Of a stretch of DNA of 64,000 nucleotides, positions 1 through 9,341 are shown piece after piece. This DNA is from Rhodoferax sp. BAB1. Lineage in GTDB: Bacteria; Pseudomonadota; Gammaproteobacteria; Burkholderiales; Burkholderiaceae_C. Where the stretch lies: positions 1,508,001 through 1,572,000 of the forward strand of contig NZ_CP054424.1 in the NCBI RefSeq assembly GCF_013334205.1, written 5' to 3'. Positions within the stretch are counted from its first letter, which is position 1; each line of letters starts with the position of its first letter. The notes beneath the pieces were generated by a model. The model was not told the DNA's origin. It made no database searches and saw nothing but the letters and a program-made list of their open reading frames with translations. Made by a program: the position numbers and the translations under genes.

Positions 1-111
1 CTGCAGGAGGGGCATGTGGAAGTGAGCAGCGTGCCGCAGCAGGGCACCGCGGTCACGCTCTGGTTCCCGCTGGTGCCAGATTTCGTACTCTCGCGCCCGT
101 CCGACATCTAG
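1..111 (+). CDS. Sensor histidine kinase, C-terminal fragment
   Basis: The frame is open from base 1 and stops at TAG 109-111, leaving 36 residues. The segment GTAVTLWFPL is typical of the last strand of an HATPase_c domain, which binds ATP for autophosphorylation. The rest of the gene lies outside the window. It points toward the HTH-receiver gene that follows about 115 bp later on the same strand, so the two may be a kinase-regulator pair. The family call rests on a short segment. Confidence 0.6.
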   Translation: MQEGHVEVSSVPQQGTAVTLWFPLVPDFVLSRPSDI

Positions 112-226
112 TGCCGTGCTCCTGCGAGCGTGCAGCACGAAACGGGTCCATGAGCCCGGTGCTGCCCGCCCTGGCGGCCACGCTAGATAGAATGTGCTGC
201 GCTGCAAACCTGTAAAACTGCCACAA

Positions 227-850
227 ATGAGAAAAATAGCCGGCAACGATGAACTCATGACCACGCGAGAGGCCGGGGAAGCCTTGGGTGTGGCCGTGCG
301 CACGGTGCAGCTGTGGGTGGAGTCCGGCGTGCTGCCGGCCTGGCGCACGGCCGGTGGGCATCGGCGTATCGCGCGCAGCGCGGTGGAAAAACTCATGGCC
401 GAACGCACCCGGGTGATCGATGGTCATGCGTCGGAGCACAAGCCCTCGGCACCGGCGGCCCTGAAGCTGCTGGTGGTGGAGGATGATCCCGATCTGCTGC
501 GCCTGTTCACCCTGGTCGTCGAGGGCTGGGACTTCCCGGTGCAGTTGAGCACGGCGAACAACGGTTTCGACGGCCTGGTGCGCATAGGCCAGCTGCAGCC
601 CGACATGGTCGTCACCGACCTGAACATGCCGGGCATGGACGGTTTCCAGATGGTGCGTTCGCTGAAGAAGGCTGGTTCCGGCTTCGCCAATCTGGCGGTG
701 ATCGCCGTGACCGCCCTGAGCAAGGGCGACATCCAGGACCGCGGCGGCCTGCCGGCCGGCGTGGCCGTGTTCCAGAAGCCGGTCCCCTTCCAGGAGATCG
801 AGGCCCTGGCGCGCGACCTGCATCGCAAGCGCCGGCCGCTGCCGGCCTGA
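227..850 (+). CDS. HTH (MerR/excisionase-type)-receiver response regulator
   Basis: About 207 aa. Residues roughly 12-50 form a small winged HTH of the MerR/excisionase type (TTREAGEALGV, then GGHRRI), followed by a CheY-like receiver. The receiver has an acidic cluster EDD near residue 85, the phospho-acceptor Asp in VVTDLNMPGMDG (about D131) and the conserved Lys in FQKPV. The DNA-binding part precedes the receiver, the reverse of OmpR or NarL types. The start is uncertain: GTG 194, ATG 227 and ATG 257 are in frame and none has a clear ribosome binding site. It converges on the kinase operon ending at 863 and could be an output for it or for the kinase ending at 111; this is inference. Confidence 0.75.
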   Translation: MRKIAGNDELMTTREAGEALGVAVRTVQLWVESGVLPAWRTAGGHRRIARSAVEKLMAERTRVIDGHASEHKPSAPAALKLLVVEDDPDLLRLFTLVVEGWDFPVQLSTANNGFDGLVRIGQLQPDMVVTDLNMPGMDGFQMVRSLKKAGSGFANLAVIAVTALSKGDIQDRGGLPAGVAVFQKPVPFQEIEALARDLHRKRRPLPA

Positions 851-862
851 GCGGCGGCGGTT

Positions 863-2416
863 TCAGCCGAGCGGGCTGCCGTCCGGCATCGGTATCCACA
901 ACCGGGCCGTCGTGCCGCGTCCGGCGACGCTCTCGAGTTCCACGCGGCCTTTGTGCAACTCCGCGATTTCCTTGACCAGACTCAGCCCCAGACCGGTTCC
1001 CGGGATGTTGCCGGAGGCGTCGGCGCGGTAGAAGCGTTCGAAGGCGCGGGCCAGCTGCTCCGGTGTCATGCCCATACCCTGGTCCCGGACTTCGAGCAAC
1101 GCGTAGTCGCGGCCTTCCTGCGCCATGCAGCCTGCCGTGAGCGTGACTTCACCGCCTTGCGGCGAGTACTTGAAGGCATTGCTCAACAGGTTGTTGAGGG
1201 CCAGTTGCATCTTTTCCGGATCGATCAGAACCGGGACCATGGGGATCTCACCCACGACGACCTGACGTTCGTCCTCCCCTCGCATCAGGCCGCGCACGCT
1301 GAGTTCTACCAGCTCGACCAGCGGATGCTCGCTAATCTTCAGGTCCAGCCCTCGGCGCGACTCGATGCGCGCGAGGTCGAGCAGCTCGTTGATCATCTTG
1401 ACCAGCAGACCAGACTGACGATGTATCGTCTCCAGCATGTCAGTGCGCCGTTCTGGGCCGAAATCCCGCTTGAGCAGTAGCTCTGTAAAACCGAAGATGC
1501 TGACCATGGGTGTGCGCAGTTCGTGAGCTGCTGCAGCCAGAAACTCGCTTTTCATGCGGTCAACTTCGAACTCTACGGTAACGTCGCGCAGGTAAAAGGC
1601 GTGATTGCCATCACGGCTGCTGCATTTGCGCATCGCAATGATTCGTGGTTTGGGGTGTTTCAGTCGAATCAGCTGCGGATCACCGTGCTGTTCGTCAGTT
1701 GAACTGCAGTTTGTGCTCAGATCGAAATAGTCCGGACTTTCTTGCTCAGCGGCCAGTAGCGAGCGAATATGCGTCTCGAGCATTGGCGCTGTTGCCCTTG
1801 AAAGATCAGTTCGGCTAAGGCCGAGCATCGACAAAAAAACACCATTCGCGTGTTTTACGAGGCCAGACGGATCGAGCAGCAATATCCCGTCCTGCCCCAA
1901 TTCCAGTATCGTGTTGAGCTGTTCTGTCCGCCGCTGCAGTCGCATTGCCAGCTTCTCGCTGTCATCCAGCGACGTTCGCATCGAGCGGGACAACAGGATC
2001 ATCTCGCCAACTGCATCGTGAGGCGCGAAGTCTACAAAATTCAATCCGTGCTGGCGCATTTGCTCTGCCGATTGCAGAACAGGTGTCAGCAGCAGAAGCA
2101 CGCAACCATCTTCCATGATTTCAGCGTTACCCCTGAGACGGAGAACCGGGTTTGTGCGTGAATGAAGTGTGCAGATTTCATGGGGGCCATACTGGCGCCA
2201 GTCATCGACATTGCGCGCCTCGGAAGGTCGAACGAGCAAGAAATCCTGCTCCAGTCGGCTGCCGATCTCCAATGTGGTCAACGCTTTACGCAAGGATCTT
2301 CCGATCGCGCGAACTCTCAGTCGCTCGTCTAGCTCAAGGAAAAATGGAAAAGCCCTTTCCAGGCGATCCCTGTCTAGACCGCAAGATTGTGTTGCCGGTA
2401 TGGTCGTGGTGCTCAC
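863..2416 (-). CDS. Cytoplasmic histidine kinase with HNOBA-like N-terminal domain
   Basis: 517 aa, GTG start. No membrane segment is evident. Residues about 15-135 resemble the haem-NO-binding-associated (HNOBA) domain of soluble guanylate cyclases: an FPFFLELDERLRV opening, a basic GRSLRK stretch, and the hallmark FAPHD at 130-134. A short coiled coil (about 140-170), a PAS-like segment (about 170-285), a HisKA box AAHELRTP with phospho-acceptor H298, and an HATPase domain (NAFKYS, DQGMGM, GTGLGLSL) follow. The start overlaps the stop of the upstream H-NOX gene by 4 bp (GTGA), implying translational coupling. HNOBA domains partner H-NOX domains, so this is the likely kinase receiving the H-NOX signal. 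Confidence 0.85.
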   Translation of the reverse strand: MSTTTIPATQSCGLDRDRLERAFPFFLELDERLRVRAIGRSLRKALTTLEIGSRLEQDFLLVRPSEARNVDDWRQYGPHEICTLHSRTNPVLRLRGNAEIMEDGCVLLLLTPVLQSAEQMRQHGLNFVDFAPHDAVGEMILLSRSMRTSLDDSEKLAMRLQRRTEQLNTILELGQDGILLLDPSGLVKHANGVFLSMLGLSRTDLSRATAPMLETHIRSLLAAEQESPDYFDLSTNCSSTDEQHGDPQLIRLKHPKPRIIAMRKCSSRDGNHAFYLRDVTVEFEVDRMKSEFLAAAAHELRTPMVSIFGFTELLLKRDFGPERRTDMLETIHRQSGLLVKMINELLDLARIESRRGLDLKISEHPLVELVELSVRGLMRGEDERQVVVGEIPMVPVLIDPEKMQLALNNLLSNAFKYSPQGGEVTLTAGCMAQEGRDYALLEVRDQGMGMTPEQLARAFERFYRADASGNIPGTGLGLSLVKEIAELHKGRVELESVAGRGTTARLWIPMPDGSPLG

Positions 2417-2985
2417 TGCTCTTCCGTCTGAGCATGTGATTTTTCGATCACCATGAAAACTGCGTGGCCCGGTGCTATATCACCCGCCGACAGAAGGCGC
2501 TCGACATGGACGGTTTGCCTGAAGCGCTTGGCCAACCCACGTACCAGTCCTATCACCATCGGGGCCAGAGTCGGACGTTCCGAATCGTAGTGGAGGAGAA
2601 ATTCCCCTGGACGTATATCTTCAACACGGAATCGTGGAAGCTTCATTTGCGTGAAGATACCTTCGACTCGACCGTGCATGAGATTCAGGTTGCCGAGAAA
2701 CTCACGAAGATCATTGCCTCCGGCGTCTAGAAGCTCTCCGTACCCTTCGTCAGCGGTGTACAGCACCCAGTACTCGCCAAAAGCCTCAAGCACCTGTGTC
2801 TGCGTGATCGAAAGTTCCACGCTGACTGCCTCCACCAGCCGGTAAGTGATGTCATCGTCGTAAGGACACATTGCGATGAAACCATCGCTGCTGATGCCTG
2901 CATGCAGGCATACTCTTTCCCAGGCGATATCTCCCTTGCTGGCAATAACCAGTTGCTCGATCGCACGATTGACAAGTCCGTACAT
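2413..2985 (-). CDS. H-NOX (HNOB) haem nitric oxide/oxygen-binding sensor
   Basis: 190 aa, the usual size of bacterial stand-alone H-NOX proteins, which bind haem b and sense NO (or O2) in the cytoplasm. It begins MYGLVNRAIE like the family. H104 in NLNLMHGRV is at the position of the proximal haem ligand, and Y133-x-S135-x-R137 (YDSER) is the invariant YxSxR haem-propionate motif. The ATG at 2985 is chosen because family homology begins there; the frame is open upstream but that part is not H-NOX-like. It lies between a multi-PAS kinase (52 bp gap) and the HNOBA kinase (4-bp overlap), so it is probably co-transcribed and signals to one or both. No distal-pocket Tyr was identified by alignment, so NO versus O2 preference is open. 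Confidence 0.93.
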   Translation of the reverse strand: MYGLVNRAIEQLVIASKGDIAWERVCLHAGISSDGFIAMCPYDDDITYRLVEAVSVELSITQTQVLEAFGEYWVLYTADEGYGELLDAGGNDLREFLGNLNLMHGRVEGIFTQMKLPRFRVEDIRPGEFLLHYDSERPTLAPMVIGLVRGLAKRFRQTVHVERLLSAGDIAPGHAVFMVIEKSHAQTEEQ

Positions 2986-3037
2986 GAATGACTCCGTAGT
3001 TTCGTGATGAAATTTTCTTTTCGATGCCTGAAAAGTT

Positions 3038-5599
3038 CTAGCCGCCATCCCGTTTAAGCGGCCACCATAAAGTGACTGACGTACCGCAGCCAAACTCACT
3101 TTGCACCTCGACATGTCCACCGTGGAGTTGCACGATCTCACGCACCAGGGACATGCCCAGACCGGTTCCAGGTATGTTTCCACTCGGATCCGCACGATAG
3201 AAGCGTTCAAAAATTCTCTCTTTTTGATCCGGGGTCATTCCGATCCCTTTGTCGGTGATTCGCACGCCAACCAGATGACGATCTTTCTCTTCCCCACGGT
3301 GTGTTGTTATGCTGATATCTCCTCCTGCTGGAGAGTATTTCAGCGCGTTGGACAATACATTCAGCAGCGCTTGCTGGGTCTTGTCACGGTCCACTAGAAT
3401 TTCAGCATCCTCTTCGGTGAGGTCGGCATGAAAATCGGCCCCCCGCGTGCCTGCACTGAGCGGCTGGATGGCGCTGTTCACCAGATCGCCGATCCTGCAG
3501 GACGCAAGTTTGATGTCCTTGCCTTGTCGTGCCTCTATCCGGGCCAAATCCAGCAGTTCGTTGACCATGTGAATCAGCAACGAGGTCTGGCGGTGAATGG
3601 TTTCCAGCATGTCCCGACGTCTCTCTTCGGAAACCTTCCTGTGCAACAGCAGCTCGGTAAATCCAAAAATGCTGACCATCGGGGTGCGCAGTTCATGCGC
3701 GGCAGTCGTTAGAAATTCACTTTTCATCCGGTCAACCTCATCTTCGTGTGTGACGTCGCGGAAGTAGAGGATGGTCTCACCGCGGCCGGCCGCATTGCGC
3801 CGCCCCTGGGCCTGAACCACCCGATGCTGGGGGCGCGCCAGTACCAGCCTGGCCTGCCAGGCGTCGTCACCACCGTCGCCGGTGGGCAGTGCCGGCAGGG
3901 GGTGCTGCGTATGGCACATCGCGGCGAGGCCGTGCTCGAATTCGGCCAGCCCGGGCGGGTCTTCGGGGCGAACCCACGAACGTCCGGTCATGCGCTCGAA
4001 CGCCGGGTTCGCGAAGATGAGTTGGCCGCGGGCGTCGAACATGACGAAGCCGTCTGGGCTCAGGCTGAAGATTGCGTCCAGTTGCGCCCGGCGCTCGGCA
4101 ATGACAGCTTCGGCCTGCACACGAGAGGTTACGTCCGAGACGATGCCGATGAAGTTGGTGAGGCGCCCGTCACCCGCACGGACGGGCGACAGCGAGACCT
4201 CGGCCGTGATGTGACGATCGCTGGGCAGTTGATAGTCGACCGTCACGCTGGTGCTGCGGGCCTCGGCAACCGCTCTCTGCAGCTCGCGCAGACCCGCTTC
4301 CTCGCGGTTGTCGTTACGCAGGAAATCCATGTCGCGTCCCAGTACCTGGTGGGCCGCAAGGTCCGTGATGCGCTGGAATGCTTCATTGACGAAGATGATT
4401 GGCTGGCTGTTGAGCGCCGCATTGGTGATGAACACGCCGTTGTGGCTGCTTGCCAGCGCCCGTTCGTACAGTTCGGACGTCTCCAGCGCGGCCCGCTCGT
4501 CGGTGATGTCGCGTACGATGCAAACGTAATGCAGCGCGCCGCCCGGCGGGGCCTGCCCGAGCGTGATCTCGATCGGAAACAGCGTGCCTCCCAGGCGCAC
4601 GCCGAAGAAGTCGTGGCGCACGATGCGGTAGACCCGGCTGGCGCTCTGTTCGAGTTCGCCAAAGAGTTCGCGCAGGATCGTTTCGCTCAGGCCGGGTATG
4701 CATTGTTCGAGCGGGCGTCCCAGCAGATCCTGCTCCTCCTGTCCGAAGATGCTGGTGGTCGCCGGGTTGGCGGAGAGCACGTGTCCGCGCGAATCCAGGC
4801 TGATGATGGCCACGGCGGCAGTGTTCACAATGACCTGCGTGCGTGCGACTTCCGAGGCGACGTCATGGCTGGCCTTGGTCAGCGCCTGCGCAAGGGTCCT
4901 GGCCTCCACGCTGTTCGACTCGGTGACCACCTGCCGTCCGATCTGGCTCGACAGGCTGCGGGCAATGTCCGACAGCTGTTCCAGCGGCCGCAGCGCCCAG
5001 TTCAGGATGAGGGGCAGCAACGTGACGATCGCCGTGCCGGTGATCAGCAAAGTATAGAGGGACCGTTGCCACAGACGATCCTGCTCGAGCTGGCGTTGAG
5101 ACAGGCTGTAGTCGACGCGTACCCAGCCCAAAGGCGTGCGTTGTGGCAGGCCGATGGCGGCCCAGGCTTGGTAATGGGTATCGAGGATCCGCGGCGGGAG
5201 CGTTCCGTCGGCGCTCGGCCCGGGAATCTCCACCCTGCCGCCGACACTGCTGCGAACATCGTCACCAGCGCGTTCGACGTGGGTCAATCGCCGGCCATCG
5301 GCTCGTACGATGGCAATGACGTCGACCCCGGGCAGGCGAACCACCTGCAGCAAACTCGACTCCATGGCGCCGATGTCATTGAGGATCATCGCTTCGGTGT
5401 TGGTTGACGCAACCAGACGGGCGAGCGAGTTGGCCTGCTGTTGCGCATTTGCCAGGGTATCGCGACCGATGCGCTGGTAGGACAGTGCCCCGTTGGTCAC
5501 GCCCACGGCCAGGGCGAGCGTTGTCAGCGCGAGCAGCAGAACGAAGCGCAGACTGTACGGCGGACCAAGGAAGCGCTGCAGACGCGGGAAGATACGCAT
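3038..5599 (-). CDS. Membrane sensor histidine kinase, multi-PAS with Cys-less LOV-like domain
   Basis: 853 aa. TM1 is near 17-36, a periplasmic region spans about 37-182, TM2 is near 183-203, then a HAMP-like linker. PAS domains follow at about 255-365, 378-492 and 505-618. The second PAS resembles LOV domains (FVNEAFQRIT, GRDMDFL, then NFIGIVSDVT), but the photoactive Cys position of the GxNCRFL motif is Met424. The transmitter has AAHELRTP with H635, NALKYS, DKGIGM and GTGLGMSL. Its HisKA region is almost identical in wording to that of the HNOBA kinase two genes downstream, suggesting a duplicated transmitter. It starts 2 bp after the binding-protein gene, whose product is a plausible ligand presenter for the periplasmic domain. 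Confidence 0.88.
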   Translation of the reverse strand: MRIFPRLQRFLGPPYSLRFVLLLALTTLALAVGVTNGALSYQRIGRDTLANAQQQANSLARLVASTNTEAMILNDIGAMESSLLQVVRLPGVDVIAIVRADGRRLTHVERAGDDVRSSVGGRVEIPGPSADGTLPPRILDTHYQAWAAIGLPQRTPLGWVRVDYSLSQRQLEQDRLWQRSLYTLLITGTAIVTLLPLILNWALRPLEQLSDIARSLSSQIGRQVVTESNSVEARTLAQALTKASHDVASEVARTQVIVNTAAVAIISLDSRGHVLSANPATTSIFGQEEQDLLGRPLEQCIPGLSETILRELFGELEQSASRVYRIVRHDFFGVRLGGTLFPIEITLGQAPPGGALHYVCIVRDITDERAALETSELYERALASSHNGVFITNAALNSQPIIFVNEAFQRITDLAAHQVLGRDMDFLRNDNREEAGLRELQRAVAEARSTSVTVDYQLPSDRHITAEVSLSPVRAGDGRLTNFIGIVSDVTSRVQAEAVIAERRAQLDAIFSLSPDGFVMFDARGQLIFANPAFERMTGRSWVRPEDPPGLAEFEHGLAAMCHTQHPLPALPTGDGGDDAWQARLVLARPQHRVVQAQGRRNAAGRGETILYFRDVTHEDEVDRMKSEFLTTAAHELRTPMVSIFGFTELLLHRKVSEERRRDMLETIHRQTSLLIHMVNELLDLARIEARQGKDIKLASCRIGDLVNSAIQPLSAGTRGADFHADLTEEDAEILVDRDKTQQALLNVLSNALKYSPAGGDISITTHRGEEKDRHLVGVRITDKGIGMTPDQKERIFERFYRADPSGNIPGTGLGMSLVREIVQLHGGHVEVQSEFGCGTSVTLWWPLKRDGG

Positions 5600-5601
5600 G
5601 G

Positions 5602-6459
5602 CTACTGCCTGACGACGAACCTTTCGAGGCCCAAACGTCCGAGCGGCGCATAGTCGCGCTGGTAGCTGGCGGCCACCGGCCCGGGCATCTGAACGGCTTG
5701 CAGCAGCCTCTGATGACGCGGATCGCGTGCCAGCGACAGCAGGGAGTCGATCAACTGCTGGCGCAAGGCGGGCGGGACGCGGGGGTGGGCCGCGATCGGA
5801 TGGGGTGCGATGGCGGGGGTCGTGTACAGCACACGCAAGGCCCGTCTCACTTCGGGCGGCTCGAGTTCGTACGTCGCGCGCACCAAACCCGCGGCTGCCG
5901 AGTCGCCCGCCAGAACCTGTCGGATCGCGTTGCGGTGGTTGCCGGCGTAGTGCGAGCTGTAAGGAACTTTCTCCTGCGCCAGCACGGCTCGGATGTAGAG
6001 GCTGGCCCCGAGGGCGTTGGGCGCGGGAAAGGAGATGCGCGAATCCTTCAGGTCCTGCAACGAGCGGGCCGCAGCATCATGCGCCACCAGAAGCAACCCT
6101 TCCAGCGCTCGCTGGTCGCGCACCAGTGGAATGTAGCCATGGGCATTCCGCGCCATGACCATGTGGTAGGGGTTCAGATAGATCAGGTCCGCATGGCCTG
6201 CCAGGAACTCCCTCTCGAACAGGGCGATGGTCGGGTGGATCACCAGTTCGCACGGGATCCCGGCGCGCGACAGCGCCTCGACCAATGGCTGCCAGTTGCC
6301 GTACATCTCCACCGGCGTCAGCTGGGGGACCACCGCCAGGCGCCAGCGCGGGGAAGGGGCAGGGGCGGCGGTGCCAGCGCCTGCGCCCAGCGTCGCCGCC
6401 GCCAGCGTGCGCAGCAGGACGCGACGGGTCGGGCTGCGCAGCTGCACGGCGCTGCTCAT
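5602..6459 (-). CDS. PhnD-like periplasmic substrate-binding protein, orphan
   Basis: 285 aa. The N-terminus has a Tat-type signal: TRRVLLR, a short hydrophobic stretch, then an Ala-rich cleavage region around residue 30. The mature part resembles phosphate/phosphite/phosphonate (PhnD, PF12974-like) binding proteins: LAVVPQLTPVEMYGNWQPLV near the start, DLIYLNPYHMVMAR and ISFPAPNALGASLYIRAVL. No permease or ATPase gene is nearby; instead it lies between a receiver gene (ATGA overlap upstream) and a membrane kinase (2-bp gap downstream). The context suggests a sensing accessory rather than transport. The ligand is unknown; related PhnD-like proteins bind several phosphorus oxyanions or small organics. 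Confidence 0.8.
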   Translation of the reverse strand: MSSAVQLRSPTRRVLLRTLAAATLGAGAGTAAPAPSPRWRLAVVPQLTPVEMYGNWQPLVEALSRAGIPCELVIHPTIALFEREFLAGHADLIYLNPYHMVMARNAHGYIPLVRDQRALEGLLLVAHDAAARSLQDLKDSRISFPAPNALGASLYIRAVLAQEKVPYSSHYAGNHRNAIRQVLAGDSAAAGLVRATYELEPPEVRRALRVLYTTPAIAPHPIAAHPRVPPALRQQLIDSLLSLARDPRHQRLLQAVQMPGPVAASYQRDYAPLGRLGLERFVVRQ

Positions 6460-6830
6460 CGGACCACCAGGCGGTCGACGGTATCCAACAGCTCGATCGG
6501 GCTGAAGGGCTTTACCAGGTAGGCATCGCAGCCGGCGGACTGGCCTCGTTCGATATCCGTGCGCTGGCCGCGTGCGGTGAGCAGGATCACCTTGGTGGTC
6601 TGCCGCAGTACCTCGTCGGCCTTGATTTTTTCGCAGACCTGGTAGCCGTCGAGACCACCGGGCATCATCACGTCCAGCAGCACGATGGCGGGGCGCAGGT
6701 TCTGGGCCAGGCGCAGTGCGTCGACTCCGTTGTCTGCTTCGTGCAGCTGGAAATCCTCCGACTCCATGGTCATCAGGATGAGCTTGCGGATGTCCGGCTG
6801 GTCATCCACGATCAGGGCGTGGCGTTTCAT
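6456..6830 (-). CDS. CheY-like single-domain response regulator
   Basis: 124 aa, receiver only. Acidic pair D9/D10 (IVDDQ), phospho-acceptor D53 in IVLLDVMMPGG, switch Thr85 in LLTARG, and K107 in YLVKPFS are all present. With no output domain it must act by protein contact, phosphorelay, or as a phosphate sink. It overlaps both neighbours by 4 bp (stop of the pseudokinase at 6827-6830, start of the binding protein at 6456-6459), so the three are translationally coupled. The cognate kinase is probably one of the two intact kinases of the operon. Confidence 0.92.
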   Translation of the reverse strand: MKRHALIVDDQPDIRKLILMTMESEDFQLHEADNGVDALRLAQNLRPAIVLLDVMMPGGLDGYQVCEKIKADEVLRQTTKVILLTARGQRTDIERGQSAGCDAYLVKPFSPIELLDTVDRLVVR

Positions 6831-7933
6831 ACTTTCTCCTTCTTTCGGCGCGACATCAGTTCGGCGAGGTCCTTGGCGTAGCGCTGGGCTTGGGTCATGT
6901 CCAGCTTGGTCTGGCCACGCATGGGGGACCCTGTCGGGAACTCCATGAGGAGCTGGACCGTATCCTCGTCGACACTTCCCATTCTCAGCTGGCCGCCATG
7001 CAGGCTGACGATCCGCTGCACCAGGGGCAGGCCCAGCCGGGGCACCGTTTCGCCATTGGACGGGGTGACGAAGGGGCGCAGGGTCTCCTTGCCGTTCACC
7101 TTGAGCTGGCTCACGCCTCGGTTGCGCACACTCAGCAGCACATGTTCTCCCGATAGCGTGAAGCGGATCTCAACGGACAGTTGTCCGCCCGTACTGATCT
7201 CCTTGCGTGAGTGGAGCAGTGCATTTTCGAGGCACTCGTGGAAGGCGCGCGTGAGCAGCTTCTGGTTGCCGTAGATCGGAGGCAGGGTCTGCTGCGGATC
7301 GATGATCTCAAGCCGCACGCCCATCTTCTGCGCCCGCTCCCCCAGATTGCGACAGAGGCTCTGCATCAATGCCAGGGGCTCGATGCGGTCGTTGATTTCG
7401 AGGACCTCGTTGCCGAAGACTTCCACTAGGTTGGTCAGACGCGTCAGGCGTTGCCCCAGTGCCTGCGCTGCCAGTTCCAGGCCGCTTTGGCCGCTGCCGG
7501 CAGGCAAGGTCTGCAACTGGCGCTGCAGGAGGCTCATGGGCGGCGTGAGTTCGTCCCGCAGCAACTCCATGATCTGCTGCAGTTTCATGTAGCCGGGCGC
7601 CGGACCGATGCTCGCTGTTCTGGTCTCATCGGCCATGCCGACGAAGGCAATGTCCAGGCCTGCCGGACCTGACATGAATCGCCCCTCGATCCGGTGTCCG
7701 TCAGCCAGTTCGATCTTGGCGCTGTAGGGCAGTTTGAGCTTGCCCAGCGTGGCCGCGGCGACCAGGGACTTGATCACGGGATTGCCACTCATGGTGTCCA
7801 CCGGACGCCCAGGGTGCTGCTTGGCGCACGGGTTGGCGTAGGTCACTAGGCCACTGACGGCAAAGGTCAGCAGTGGAGCGGGCATTGCGTCGAAAAGCGC
7901 GTAAACCGAAAGTTGATGGAAGTTGACAGCCAT
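6827..7933 (-). CDS. Histidine-kinase-like protein lacking the phospho-acceptor His
   Basis: 368 aa, first gene of the operon. The N-terminus (about 8-105) is PAS-like. A dimerisation helix follows with LLRDELTPPMSLL at about 124-136, which aligns with the usual HELRTP box but has Asp127 where the phosphorylated His should be. The ATPase-like part keeps an N-box (ECLENALLHS) and a G2-like PRLGLPLVQRI, but the G1 box reads SVRNRG instead of DxGxG. It is therefore probably a pseudokinase: a scaffold, allosteric regulator or phosphatase of the downstream receiver or kinases. ATP binding cannot be excluded. The start ATG follows a GGAG-like site about 12 bp upstream. Confidence 0.72.
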   Translation of the reverse strand: MAVNFHQLSVYALFDAMPAPLLTFAVSGLVTYANPCAKQHPGRPVDTMSGNPVIKSLVAAATLGKLKLPYSAKIELADGHRIEGRFMSGPAGLDIAFVGMADETRTASIGPAPGYMKLQQIMELLRDELTPPMSLLQRQLQTLPAGSGQSGLELAAQALGQRLTRLTNLVEVFGNEVLEINDRIEPLALMQSLCRNLGERAQKMGVRLEIIDPQQTLPPIYGNQKLLTRAFHECLENALLHSRKEISTGGQLSVEIRFTLSGEHVLLSVRNRGVSQLKVNGKETLRPFVTPSNGETVPRLGLPLVQRIVSLHGGQLRMGSVDEDTVQLLMEFPTGSPMRGQTKLDMTQAQRYAKDLAELMSRRKKEKV

Positions 7934-8030
7934 GGTATTGAAGGAGCTGAGTTCCGTTGCGGTATTATTAATACTATCAAATTTATCGTATTAATCAAAT
8001 AAAGGCTATGTTCAAAACATGGTTATTGAG
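7934..8030 (-). promoter_or_regulatory. Promoter region of the six-gene signalling operon, with inverted repeat
   Basis: This AT-rich gap precedes the first operon gene. A perfect 8-bp inverted repeat, ATTAATAC (7967-7974) and GTATTAAT (7988-7995), is separated by 13 bp. Reading the minus strand, TTGATT and TAGTAT with 16-bp spacing overlap this repeat and could be the -35 and -10 boxes. A dimeric regulator may bind here, but none is identified. The promoter boxes are a by-eye fit. Confidence 0.4.
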
Positions 8031-8031
8031 G

Positions 8032-8062
8032 CAAAAAAAAAGCCCCGCATGCGCGGGGCTTT
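8032..8062 (-). terminator. Rho-independent terminator of pobA
   Basis: AGCCCCGC (8041-8048) and GCGGGGCT (8053-8060) form an 8-bp stem with a 4-base loop. On the minus strand it is followed by a run of nine T. It lies 17 bp past the pobA stop codon. Confidence 0.9.
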
Positions 8063-8078
8063 GGGCCTTGCGGTCAGA

Positions 8079-9299
<1,221 letters not shown>

Positions 9300-9341
9300 T
9301 TAGGCAATCGCCGCGCACCGTCCAGTCCTTGACCTTGATCA

